This document shows, piece after piece, positions 1 through 6,758 of a stretch of DNA of 20,467 bases; position 1 is the first letter of the stretch; each line of letters starts with the position of its first letter. A model generated the notes under the pieces. That model was not told the DNA's origin, did no database searches, and saw only the letters and a list, made by a program, of their open reading frames with translations. Origin of the DNA: an uncultured Anaerococcus sp. (GTDB lineage Bacteria > Bacillota > Clostridia > Tissierellales > Peptoniphilaceae); assembly GCA_900550345.1 (NCBI GenBank), contig URRX01000007.1, forward strand, positions 1 to 20,467, written 5' to 3'. The position numbers and the translations under genes were made by a program.

Positions 1-799
1 ATTGAGGGGTTATAGTGTCAGAATCTGAATTTATTATTAATGTTGGTATATCTAATTTTTCTCTTTTAATCCACTTTATTGTATTAATATCTTCTAAAGT
101 AAAACCAAGCCTTGTTTTTAGGAAAATATTTCCAGTAAATTTCATTATGCTTGCAGGTATTTTTTCATCTTTTTCAATTTTTTCAAAAACCTTATCAGAA
201 AAATAATTAGAATCAGAGACAGGACAATCTAAGATTAAATATTCAATATTAGACTTATCTCGACTTGCTGCAATTAAAGATGTAGCTGCCCCATAAGATT
301 CTCCAAATAATACTATTTCTGCATTTTTCTTAATATTTTTTCTTACATATTTTATGCAATCTAAGGCATCAAAAGATTCTAAAACACCAAAAGTTGAATT
401 CTTAGCCTTATTATATCCTGAATTTCTTTGATCAAATATCAATAAACTATAGCCCAAATCGTAGAAAATTTGACCAGGATTGTACATAGAATATTTACTA
501 GCACCCATTCCATGAACCATTACACATATCTTGTTAGAATTATTATTTTTTACAAAAATTGCAGGAATTTCGTGTTCAAACTTAGATGACTTAATTTTTA
601 TCTCTTCAACTTCTTTATCTTTTGCAAATTTTTCATAATTTTTCTTATATTTTGAAATGTTTTTAACCGTAACTTTCCTTGGGGTAGAATTTGTTAGTCC
701 TTTAAAAGTTTCATTTCCAATAAAAAATCCTAAAAACAAAATTCCAAAAATTAACATAGTTAAAATAACAAAAGCAATAATCTTAATCTTTTTTCTCAT
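1..799 (-). CDS. Alpha/beta hydrolase, N-terminally membrane-anchored, 3' end outside the window
   Basis: I translated this by hand: an open frame runs from the ATG at 799 to the window edge (266 residues, no stop). Residues 2-6 are basic (RKKIK) and are followed by a hydrophobic segment at about 7-27, so the enzyme is probably membrane-anchored with its catalytic domain outside. The alpha/beta-hydrolase landmarks are present: oxyanion-hole HGMGAS at 96-101, DQRNSG at 124-129, nucleophile elbow GESYG at 166-170 (Ser168), and the acid-bearing strand near NSDSDTITP (probably Asp261). The catalytic His must lie beyond the edge. Family members are esterases or peptidases of varied specificity, so no substrate is assigned. 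An AGGAGGAG ribosome binding site at 803-810 fixes the start. Confidence 0.85.
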   Translation of the reverse strand, partial: MRKKIKIIAFVILTMLIFGILFLGFFIGNETFKGLTNSTPRKVTVKNISKYKKNYEKFAKDKEVEEIKIKSSKFEHEIPAIFVKNNNSNKICVMVHGMGASKYSMYNPGQIFYDLGYSLLIFDQRNSGYNKAKNSTFGVLESFDALDCIKYVRKNIKKNAEIVLFGESYGAATSLIAASRDKSNIEYLILDCPVSDSNYFSDKVFEKIEKDEKIPASIMKFTGNIFLKTRLGFTLEDINTIKWIKREKLDIPTLIINSDSDTITPQ

Positions 800-960
800 A
801 ATCTCCTCCTATCTTAACTTCATTATATGAAAAATTTTATATTCAGTATATAAAAATATCTTAAATTTTACCAATACTTTACAATTGACATTTATAATAA
901 AAATATGCATACTACATTATATTTTTTATGGCTAATTAAATAAAATATTTATCAATATAT
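800..960. other. Divergent AT-rich intergenic region
   Basis: This non-coding stretch lies between the hydrolase gene (leftward) and the T-box promoter (rightward). On the minus strand, TATAAT at 822-827 is a perfect -10 hexamer 23 nt before the hydrolase ATG, but I see no good -35 at the right distance. On the plus strand, TTGACA at 885-890 is followed after 17 nt by CATACT at 908-913, a possible second, weaker promoter upstream of the T-box. There is no ORF or stable hairpin. Confidence 0.5.
803..827 (-). promoter_or_regulatory. Hydrolase -10 box and ribosome binding site
   Basis: Read on the minus strand, TATAAT (822-827) precedes an AGGAGGAG ribosome binding site (803-810) and the ATG at 799. 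The -35 is not recognisable, so the promoter is a suggestion; the ribosome binding site is clear. Confidence 0.45.
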
Positions 961-989
961 TTGACAAGGTAAAAAAATCATGGTATGAT
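961..989 (+). promoter_or_regulatory. SigA-type promoter driving the T-box RNA
   Basis: A perfect -35 TTGACA (961-966), a 17-bp spacer and TATGAT (984-989, five of six matches to the -10 consensus) form the strongest plus-strand promoter in the window. Initiation would be near 994-997, directly at the start of T-box Stem I. Confidence 0.85.
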
Positions 990-995
990 TTTATC

Positions 996-1218
996 AACAC
1001 TTAGAAGAGTAAGTAAATTAAAAAAATTAATCACAGAGAGGTTTCGTTTGCTGGAAGAAACTATAATTATTTTAATTGAACAGAGGCTTGGAATAGTTGG
1101 AAGTATAATACATAAGCTTCCCGTTAACCGCGTTTAGGTCTATCTAATGAGGCAAATTTATTTGCGAATTAGGGTGGCAACACGTTTATTATCGTCCCTT
1201 TTGATGGGGCGTTTTTTT
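996..1218 (+). promoter_or_regulatory. T-box riboswitch with CAG (glutamine) specifier and no downstream gene
   Basis: T-boxes bind a specific tRNA and let transcription continue only if it is uncharged. Stem I: base pairing of CAAC (995-998) with GTTG, and AAG (1005-1007) with CTT (1087-1089). The specifier loop has the loop-E AGTA (1012-1015) opposite GAA (1078-1080), closed by an 8-bp helix AATTAAAA (1016-1023) with TTTTAATT (1070-1077). AGAGAG lies at 1035-1040, and the apical hairpin pairs GTTTC (1041-1045) with GAAAC (1057-1061). The triplet after GAA is CAG (1081-1083), followed by A, as in the family, so the specifier reads glutamine. The T-box sequence at 1171-1184 has a seven-base bulge whose TGGC would pair with a tRNA ending GCCA, compatible with tRNA-Gln. 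AGGG (1171-1174) can pair with CCCT (1196-1199) as antiterminator. No plus-strand gene follows. Confidence 0.9.
1193..1218 (+). terminator. T-box regulatory terminator
   Basis: CGTCCC (1193-1198) pairs with GGGGCG (1206-1211), including one U-G pair, around a seven-base loop, and is followed by a run of seven T (1212-1218). The left arm is shared with the antiterminator helix, so the two folds exclude each other, as expected of a T-box. Confidence 0.85.
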
Positions 1219-1295
1219 ATTATCAAATTTTTAAGAATTACTTGTAGACCATTAATAAACGCTCAAATTACCTAAAATATATAAAATAAAAAAAT
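1219..1295 (+). other. Short non-coding stretch between two terminators
   Basis: These 77 nt separate the T-box terminator from the next terminator. No plus-strand ATG, ribosome binding site or ORF is present. The T-box would normally control a coding region starting here. If antitermination occurs, transcription would proceed only to about 1330. Confidence 0.6.
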
Positions 1296-1330
1296 AAACC
1301 TAGCAGATTTTTCTGCTAGGTTTGTTTTTT
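1296..1330. terminator. Strong bidirectional terminator
   Basis: A perfect 12-bp stem, AAACCTAGCAGA (1296-1307) with its complement at 1312-1323, encloses a TTTT loop. A T-rich tract follows on the plus strand (1325-1330), and a broken T tract is read on the minus strand below 1296. It can end the minus-strand RNase H operon and also any plus-strand read-through from the T-box. Confidence 0.85.
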
Positions 1331-1331
1331 A

Positions 1332-1454
1332 TTATCTTCTTTTTCTACTTTTAAATAATCCAAGAGCTGAAATATTTAATAATAATAATATTCTAGTTAT
1401 TGATGAAACTCCAGTATTTGTATTTTCATTTACTTTATTATTCATTAATCCCAT
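1332..1454 (-). pseudogene. Orphan cell-wall sorting signal, likely surface-protein remnant
   Basis: Forty codons beginning MGLMNNKV encode a recognisable sorting signal: pentapeptide NTNTG, a hydrophobic stretch (about 22 residues, rich in Leu and Ile) and a basic tail KSRKRR before TAA. Nothing else of a surface protein is present: an in-frame TGA lies four codons upstream, there is no signal peptide and no good ribosome binding site. The overlapping tiny frame MSELKKWD starts at the RNase H stop (ATGA overlap) and would join this frame by a one-base insertion in the A7 run at 1454-1460. The signal resembles the NPNTG tail of the gene at the right edge. Most likely this is the 3' remnant of a deleted surface-protein gene, less likely a small membrane protein made by slippage. 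Confidence 0.55.
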
Positions 1455-1467
1455 TTTTTTAACTCAC

Positions 1468-2055
1468 TCATGCCTCTATCCCCAAGGATTTTTTTGCAAG
1501 GGCATCTGCCATGTCATTATATTTATCATTTGAGTGCGCCTTTACTTTTATAAAATGTACATCAATTTTTTCTTTTGCTTTTTGGAAAAATTCGTAATAT
1601 CTTTTGGTTAGGTCATTGTTTCTTTTCCAATCTCCCCTTGCCCAGGATTCTATTCCTTGATAGTCAAAGTGTATATAGATTGTTTTTTTACCATCAGAAA
1701 TGGCCTTATTTATAGCTCCAACACTTGCCTTAACTTCTCCTGCAACATTTCTGTGGATATGAAATTCATCGTCAAAACTCTCATAAATTTCTTCGATTTT
1801 TTCATCAGTAATATATACTATTCCCACTCCATATTTTTTGTCTTTTTTGGAATAAGAACCGTCAATATAGGCTATTACTGAATCCTTATCAGCCTTTATT
1901 TCTATTTTCTTATCTTCCAAAAAATCTTCTGCATCTTCTTTTTTCTTAAAAGACTTGTATATTGCTCCCTTGTATCCTTTTACTTCTTTTAAACACAAAT
2001 CCCAGGATGTGTATATCCCAGGATTTCTGCCTTTTTTTACTGCGTAATATTTCAT
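1468..2055 (-). CDS. Ribonuclease H (type 1) with viroplasmin-like N-terminal domain
   Basis: Cleaves the RNA strand of RNA-DNA hybrids in the cytoplasm. Counted from MKYYAVKKG, residues 1-47 form the caulimovirus viroplasmin-type (RNase H1 N-terminal) hybrid-binding domain, with W18, the GYKGAIYKSF stretch and the DAEDFL motif. The catalytic domain runs from about 58 to 195 with all four carboxylates: Asp65 (YIDGS), Glu107 (AGEVKA), Asp131 (HFDYQ) and Asp184 (DMADALA), plus His174. The frame is also open to an ATG at 2082, but that start would overlap the amylase end and add nine atypical residues. The ATG at 2055 matches the family N-terminus and sits five bases after the amylase stop, with AAAGGAAA upstream. 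It is the last gene of the phosphatase operon. The symbol rnhA is used for such proteins but is not certain here. Confidence 0.92.
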   Translation of the reverse strand: MKYYAVKKGRNPGIYTSWDLCLKEVKGYKGAIYKSFKKKEDAEDFLEDKKIEIKADKDSVIAYIDGSYSKKDKKYGVGIVYITDEKIEEIYESFDDEFHIHRNVAGEVKASVGAINKAISDGKKTIYIHFDYQGIESWARGDWKRNNDLTKRYYEFFQKAKEKIDVHFIKVKAHSNDKYNDMADALAKKSLGIEA

Positions 2056-2060
2056 TTGTT

Positions 2061-3506
2061 TTAATTTTCCTTTGCTGCCCAATATGAAACTGATCCAGGT
2101 CCAACATTAAAGATTCCATTTCCATTTTCATCAATGGTAACTTCATTCTTATTATTTCCTGAAAGGTCAATATAAGTTTTCCCTGCTTCTTCTTCTCCTA
2201 CAAACATTTGTTTTTCAGCCATATCTCCAATAGAAATTAAAACTGCAAGGGAAGATGTATCAGAATCTGTTCTTCTTACCCATCCTACAACTTGAGGATT
2301 ATCAAAATAATCATCTTGGTCACCGAAAGAATATTTTTTTCTAACATCAAGCATCTTATCTATGGTTTCTTTTAATGGATCTTTTTTGATTTCTCCTTTT
2401 AATCCATAATAATCTCCTGCAAATATGCAAGGATAGCCGTCTTTTCTAAATAAAATCAAGGAATAGGCGATTTCTTTAAACCAATCATCAACCCAAGAAT
2501 CCAAAGATTGACCTGGTTGTGAATCGTGATTGTCGACAAAGGTTACTGCTTGTAATGGATGATTTTTGACAATTGTATTATTAAAAATATTTCTCATATC
2601 ATAATTTCCATTAGACTTACTTGCCTCTTGGAAATGAAAATGAAGTGGTACATCAAATAAGTCTATTTTCCAATCAGTATCATCCAAATATCCGTCGATT
2701 TGATCTTCATCATATTGCCAATATTCTCCAAAAAGATAAAAATCATCTTTCTTTTTTTCCATTATATGATTTGATAAATCATAAATAAACTCATCAGAAA
2801 TATGTTTTAGGGCATCATACCTAAAGCCATCAACTCCTGTTTCATCCATAAACCAATCAACCCATTTAAAAATTTCCTCTTTTACTTCTGGATGGGAATG
2901 GTCAATGTCAGCATTCATGAGGTAATCGAAATTTCCTTTTTCATCACTAACGCCATCGTCCCAATATTTTCCTTCGCCAAGGACTCTAAATATTGCCTTT
3001 GTGTCGGTATTTGAATCATAATCAACGCCTGTAAAATGATAATAATGCCAAACAAAATCAGAATATTTGCCAGCTCTTCCCGGAAAATCAAAACCTGTCC
3101 AAGCTTTTATTTTCATATCTTCTGATACGTCTTTTTCTCTGTTATTTTGATCTACCATTCTTGCCATAAACTCTTCTTCAAAATCGGCACTTCCCTTATG
3201 GTTTAAAACAACATCAGCATAGACTTTTATATTATTTTTGTGAAGTTCATCAATGGCTTCTAATAATTCTTCTTTTGTACCATATTTAGTTCTAACTGTC
3301 CCTTTTTGGTCAAATTCTCCCAAATCCCACAAATCATAAATTCCATAACCAACATCTTGGTCGCCACCGCCCTTACACATTGGTGGAAGCCAAAGAGAAT
3401 CTATTCCTGCATCCTTTATTTTTTTAGCATTTTCCTTTAAAAATTTATAATAGCCTCCGTCAGCAGGACTATCCCACTCGAAGGCTTGCATCATAACATC
3501 ACTCAT
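2061..3506 (-). CDS. Intracellular alpha-amylase, glycoside hydrolase family 13
   Basis: Hydrolyses internal alpha-1,4 bonds of glycogen or maltodextrins. At 481 residues it matches the Bacillus liquefying amylase type (subfamily 5) but starts MSDVMMQAFEWD with no signal peptide, so it acts in the cytoplasm. The four conserved GH13 regions are intact: DVVLNH (98-103), GFRYDALKH (227-235) with nucleophile Asp231, GEYW (260-263) with acid/base Glu261, and FVDNHD (323-328) with Asp328. Asn102, Asp200 and His235, the usual calcium ligands, are present. The ATG immediately follows the deoC stop (TAAATG), with GGAG inside the last deoC codons, so translation is probably coupled. A role in using stored or imported glucans is inferred. 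Confidence 0.95.
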   Translation of the reverse strand: MSDVMMQAFEWDSPADGGYYKFLKENAKKIKDAGIDSLWLPPMCKGGGDQDVGYGIYDLWDLGEFDQKGTVRTKYGTKEELLEAIDELHKNNIKVYADVVLNHKGSADFEEEFMARMVDQNNREKDVSEDMKIKAWTGFDFPGRAGKYSDFVWHYYHFTGVDYDSNTDTKAIFRVLGEGKYWDDGVSDEKGNFDYLMNADIDHSHPEVKEEIFKWVDWFMDETGVDGFRYDALKHISDEFIYDLSNHIMEKKKDDFYLFGEYWQYDEDQIDGYLDDTDWKIDLFDVPLHFHFQEASKSNGNYDMRNIFNNTIVKNHPLQAVTFVDNHDSQPGQSLDSWVDDWFKEIAYSLILFRKDGYPCIFAGDYYGLKGEIKKDPLKETIDKMLDVRKKYSFGDQDDYFDNPQVVGWVRRTDSDTSSLAVLISIGDMAEKQMFVGEEEAGKTYIDLSGNNKNEVTIDENGNGIFNVGPGSVSYWAAKEN

Positions 3507-4148
3507 TTATTTTTCTCCATTTACTATATCAATTGATGCTGAACAACCAAGTCTACTTGCTCCAGCTTCTATCATTTCCATAGCCTCTTTATAAGTATGG
3601 ATTCCTCCACTAGCCTTAACTCCTATTTCTTGTCCAACTGTTTTTCTCATAAGAGCCACATCTTCTTTTGTAGCTCCACCTGTAGAAAATCCAGTAGATG
3701 TTTTTACAAAATCAGCACCAGCTTCTTTAGAAATTTCACATGCTTTTATTTTTTCCTCATCATCAAGTAGGCAAGTTTCTATAATAACTTTTAAAGTTTT
3801 ATTCCCACAAGCCTTTTTAACTTCTTTTATATCATTAAGGATATAATCATAGTCCTTATCCTTAAGTCTTCCAACGTTAATTACCATATCAACTTCATCA
3901 GCACCGTTTTTTATAGCATCTTCTGCTTCAAAACCTTTAGCCTTTGTAGTCATAGCTCCCAAAGGAAAGCCAATTACTGATGTGATCCTTATGTCCTTAT
4001 CCATATTTCTAATAAAAGAAACATAAGAAGAATTTACACAAACAGATTTAAATTCGTATTCCTTAGCCTCTTCAACAATTTTTTTAACTTGATCTTTTGT
4101 GGCATCAGCTTTTAATATAGTGTGGTCAATATATTGATTAATTTTCAT
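3507..4148 (-). CDS. deoC: Deoxyribose-phosphate aldolase
   Basis: Splits 2-deoxyribose-5-phosphate into acetaldehyde and glyceraldehyde-3-phosphate, the last step of deoxynucleoside salvage for carbon. The 213-residue length fits the short bacterial DeoC form. Key residues are visible: YIDHTILK at the N-terminus, Asp87 (DEVDMVIN), the Schiff-base Lys149 in FVKTSTGFSTGGAT and the second Lys178 in VKASGGI. The start overlaps the end of the upstream phosphatase gene by 11 nt, which suggests translational coupling. No other deo genes (deoA, deoB, deoD, pdp) are adjacent, which is unusual for deoC. Confidence 0.97.
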   Translation of the reverse strand: MKINQYIDHTILKADATKDQVKKIVEEAKEYEFKSVCVNSSYVSFIRNMDKDIRITSVIGFPLGAMTTKAKGFEAEDAIKNGADEVDMVINVGRLKDKDYDYILNDIKEVKKACGNKTLKVIIETCLLDDEEKIKACEISKEAGADFVKTSTGFSTGGATKEDVALMRKTVGQEIGVKASGGIHTYKEAMEMIEAGASRLGCSASIDIVNGEK

Positions 4149-5238
4149 TTAATTCTCCTTTATAATCAATTAAGGCAAGACTAATATCATCATCTTGTTC
4201 TCCCCAAGTGAAATTTTCTAAATCATTCAAAATAAAGTCTAAATTCTTATTTTCTTTCAAAATTTTCATCAATCTTTCAACAGAATATTCATTTTTTTCA
4301 ATGTCTTTACTTTCAGTAACTCCATCAGTATAAAATAAAATCCTATCTTTTGGATTTAAGTTTATAGTTACTTCTTGATAAATATTTTGTTCTATTATAT
4401 TAGAAATCATTCTTCCGGAAACTACAAGTTTTTCCACATAATTTTTATTATGTATTAGGTGAAGAGGCGGGCAATTGTGGCCTGCATTTGAAAAGGTAAG
4501 TGTATTATTTTTACAATCAAAAATTCCAATCCAAACTGTAAAATATTGGGATGAGTTCATATCAAGTTTTACAAATTCTTCTCTTAATTTCTTTAAGACT
4601 TGACCTGGAGAATAATCAATATGTCTTTCAAAAATAGCTTCAATTGATAATTTTACAAACATAGTCATAATAGAAGATTTAACACCATGTCCCATAACAT
4701 CTGCTATATAAAAGGCGTATTTATCATCATTTACTTTTATAATATCAAACAAATCACCAGAAACATCATTAGAAGGTATATATCTACCTTCAAGTTTTAT
4801 TTCTCCATATATCTTATTTTTAGGCAAAATATTTGTTTGAATTTTTCTAACAAATCTTATATCTTCAAGCATCTTTCTATTGGCATTAAAAAGATCAACC
4901 TTCATCTTAGATTCGCTAGTAATATCCCTATAAACTTCGATTATACCTACAAATTCATTGTTATTATAAAGTGGTGAAGATTTAATAGAATAATATTTTC
5001 CATTAATAAGTCTTTCTTCTTCAATTGTAGTACTTTTAAAAATGTCCGATTTTTCGCTAAGTTTATCAGTATCAATATTTTGCTCAATGAGTGATCTATC
5101 AAGGTGAATATCTCTTCTCATTTTTTCATTTATAAAGACAATTCTACCATATTTATCGAGTATTCTAACCCAATCATCCATTGAGTTTAACACATAGAAA
5201 TTATCATCCCTAAATTTTTCTATTTTTTCCTTACCCAT
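4138..5238 (-). CDS. PAS domain - SpoIIE/PP2C-type serine phosphatase (RsbU/RsbP-like)
   Basis: A predicted soluble signalling phosphatase of 366 residues. An N-terminal PAS domain (about 10-107, ending in the typical IIEVYRDIT segment) is joined by a helical linker (108-138) to a SpoIIE/PP2C domain (about 149-360). Metal-binding acids are visible: SGD at 160-162, ADVMGHG at 179-185, FYTDGVTES at 302-310 and QDDDIS at 348-353. The AGHNCPP segment (252-258) is also typical. Relatives dephosphorylate anti-anti-sigma factors in partner-switching systems, but no STAS, anti-sigma or sigma gene is nearby, so its target is unknown. The usual glycine-proline-leucine turn before the last core strands is replaced by SGRMISNI (274-281). 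It is the first gene of the operon; AAGAGG at 5242-5249 is the ribosome binding site. Confidence 0.93.
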   Translation of the reverse strand: MGKEKIEKFRDDNFYVLNSMDDWVRILDKYGRIVFINEKMRRDIHLDRSLIEQNIDTDKLSEKSDIFKSTTIEEERLINGKYYSIKSSPLYNNNEFVGIIEVYRDITSESKMKVDLFNANRKMLEDIRFVRKIQTNILPKNKIYGEIKLEGRYIPSNDVSGDLFDIIKVNDDKYAFYIADVMGHGVKSSIMTMFVKLSIEAIFERHIDYSPGQVLKKLREEFVKLDMNSSQYFTVWIGIFDCKNNTLTFSNAGHNCPPLHLIHNKNYVEKLVVSGRMISNIIEQNIYQEVTINLNPKDRILFYTDGVTESKDIEKNEYSVERLMKILKENKNLDFILNDLENFTWGEQDDDISLALIDYKGELNEN

Positions 5239-5250
5239 ATGAACCTCTTT

Positions 5251-5280
5251 TTAACATTTATTCTCTTATAATGTTAACAT
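5251..5280 (-). promoter_or_regulatory. Inverted-repeat operator candidate before the phosphatase operon
   Basis: TTAACATT (5251-5258) and AATGTTAA (5270-5277) form a perfect 8-bp inverted repeat with an 11-bp spacer. The outer arm is itself part of the 10-bp palindrome ATGTTAACAT (5271-5280). It lies 13 nt before the phosphatase ATG and overlaps or follows the likely promoter (weak TTGAAA ... TAACAT or TTATAA boxes on the minus strand). This could be a repressor site or a leader hairpin; no cognate regulator gene is in view. Confidence 0.4.
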
Positions 5281-5372
5281 TTATGAGCCGTATTTTCAAT
5301 TTTTATCATAATAAAAAAATTTATCTAAAATTTATAAAATTAATTTCATTTATTAAAATATAAAAATAAGCA
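5281..5372 (-). other. AT-rich promoter region of the phosphatase operon
   Basis: This short non-coding spacer lies between the terminator of the ribosomal superoperon and the operator-like repeat. Read on the minus strand, TTGAAA is a plausible -35 for a start close to the inverted repeat. No ORF or RNA gene is seen. Confidence 0.35.
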
Positions 5373-5403
5373 TAAAAAAAGCACCTTATTTTCATAAGAT
5401 GCT
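5373..5403 (-). terminator. Terminator of the S10-spc-alpha superoperon
   Basis: On the minus strand, AGCATCTTAT (5394-5403) pairs with ATAAGGTGCT (5380-5389), including one U-G pair, around a four-base loop, and a run of T follows (below 5380). It starts about 15 nt after the rplQ stop and separates ribosomal transcription from the phosphatase operon. Confidence 0.85.
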
Positions 5404-5417
5404 ATAGAGTAAGTTAA

Positions 5418-5759
5418 TTATACTAATTCTATAATTGCTCTTTCAGAACCATCGCCTTTTCTTGGTCCAAGTTTTAATACTCTAGTATATCCACCATTTC
5501 TATCTTCATATTTTGGTGCTATTTCACCAAATAATTTTTGAACTGTAGATGGTTTATATATATATTGAGCTGCTTGTCTTCTTGTATGAAGAGTATTTTT
5601 CTTTCCTAATGTAATCATACGATCAGCCATTTTTTGAGTTTCTTTTGCTCTTGTTAGAGTAGTAGTAATTCTACCATTGTCTAACAAAGAAGTTACTTGA
5701 TTTCTAAGTAAGGCATTTCTATGATCAGTTCTTCTACCAAGCTTTCTTTTATTAGCCAT
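5418..5759 (-). CDS. rplQ: Ribosomal protein L17
   Basis: Large-subunit protein located near the exit-tunnel rim. The N-terminus MANKRKLGRRTDHRNALLRN and the TRAKETQKMADRMITLGKK segment are characteristic, and the C-terminus RKGDGSERAIIELV is intact (113 residues). Two ATG codons are adjacent (5762 and 5759). The second is chosen because AGGAGG ends only two bases before the first but five before the second. It is the last gene of the superoperon, six to ten bases after rpoA, as in most Firmicutes. Confidence 0.97.
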   Translation of the reverse strand: MANKRKLGRRTDHRNALLRNQVTSLLDNGRITTTLTRAKETQKMADRMITLGKKNTLHTRRQAAQYIYKPSTVQKLFGEIAPKYEDRNGGYTRVLKLGPRKGDGSERAIIELV

Positions 5760-5768
5760 CATATCCTC

Positions 5769-6725
5769 CTATTCTTCTCTTAAGTTAAGTCCTAAACTAT
5801 GGATTTTATCTATAACTTCATCTAAAGATTTTTTACCGAAGTTTTTAATATCTTTTAGTTCAGATTCACTTTTTTCTATTATCTCACCAACAGTATTATA
5901 TCCTGCTCTTTTTAGACAATTGAATGATCTTAATGATAGATCTAATTCTTCAATAGTTTTAGATAATTCTACTTGATTATCTTCGTCATCTTCAATTTCT
6001 TCAACTTCTTCTTCCTCAACTTCTGGTGGGAATTGTTGACCTGGAAGATCTTTGAAAAATCTAATATCTTCCATCAAAATTGAAGCTCCTTCAGATAAGG
6101 CTTCTTGTGGAGTGATTGTTCCATCAGTCCAAACTTCAAGGATTAATTTATCATAATCTGTAGATTCACCAACTCTAGTATTTTCTACTGTAAAGTTAAC
6201 ACTTTTAACCGGTGTAAATGATGAGTCTATTGCAATTGCTCCTATAGGATCTGTATCCTTTTTGTTTTGTTCAGCAACTCTATATCCCTTACCGTCAGTA
6301 ACATCAAGTGCTATGAATAATCTTCCTTTATCATTAACTGTTGCAAGATAATGATCAGGATTTGCTACTTCAACTTGGGCATCTGTTTTTATATCTTTTG
6401 CTGTAACAATTTTTGGGCCTTCTATATCTAAAAATAGAGTTAGATCTTCTTTAGTATGTTTTTTAATATCAATACCTTTGATATTTAATATTAATTCAGG
6501 TACATCTTCCACAACTCCAGGAATTGTAGAAAATTCATGTAGTACCCCGTCTATAAGAATCTTTGAGACGCTAGAACCAGGTAAGGATGATAAAAGCATC
6601 CTTCTCATACTGTTTCCTATGGTTGTACCATAGCCTCTTTCGAGTGGATATAGGACAAACTTTCCGTAATTAGTTTCTTCGTCTATATCTAAAATTTCAA
6701 TTTTTGTATCTAATTTTTCTATCAT
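5769..6725 (-). CDS. rpoA: RNA polymerase alpha subunit
   Basis: Scaffold for RNA polymerase assembly and contact point for UP elements and activators. At 318 residues it has the normal N-terminal assembly domain (YPLERGYGTTIGNSMRRMLLSS near residue 28-48) and a C-terminal domain from about 257 with Arg266, Asn269, Cys270, Leu271 and Lys272 matching the DNA-contacting residues of E. coli alpha (R265-K271). The interdomain linker is strongly acidic: 14 of the 15 residues at 235-249 are Glu, Asp, Val or Ile, and 11 are acidic. TAAGGAG precedes the ATG. It sits between rpsD and rplQ, the standard alpha-operon order. Confidence 0.98.
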   Translation of the reverse strand: MIEKLDTKIEILDIDEETNYGKFVLYPLERGYGTTIGNSMRRMLLSSLPGSSVSKILIDGVLHEFSTIPGVVEDVPELILNIKGIDIKKHTKEDLTLFLDIEGPKIVTAKDIKTDAQVEVANPDHYLATVNDKGRLFIALDVTDGKGYRVAEQNKKDTDPIGAIAIDSSFTPVKSVNFTVENTRVGESTDYDKLILEVWTDGTITPQEALSEGASILMEDIRFFKDLPGQQFPPEVEEEEVEEIEDDEDNQVELSKTIEELDLSLRSFNCLKRAGYNTVGEIIEKSESELKDIKNFGKKSLDEVIDKIHSLGLNLREE

Positions 6726-6758
6726 TGTATCTCCTTAGTTCTAACAATTTAACTAATT

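Noticed and set aside
15..206. 63-codon plus-strand frame at the left edge
   Set aside because: It lies antisense to the hydrolase catalytic domain, which has the GESYG elbow and continuous homology-like sequence on the minus strand.
1946..2170. 74-codon minus-strand frame spanning the amylase/RNase H junction
   Set aside because: It is out of frame with both genes, which are each supported by catalytic motifs over the same DNA.
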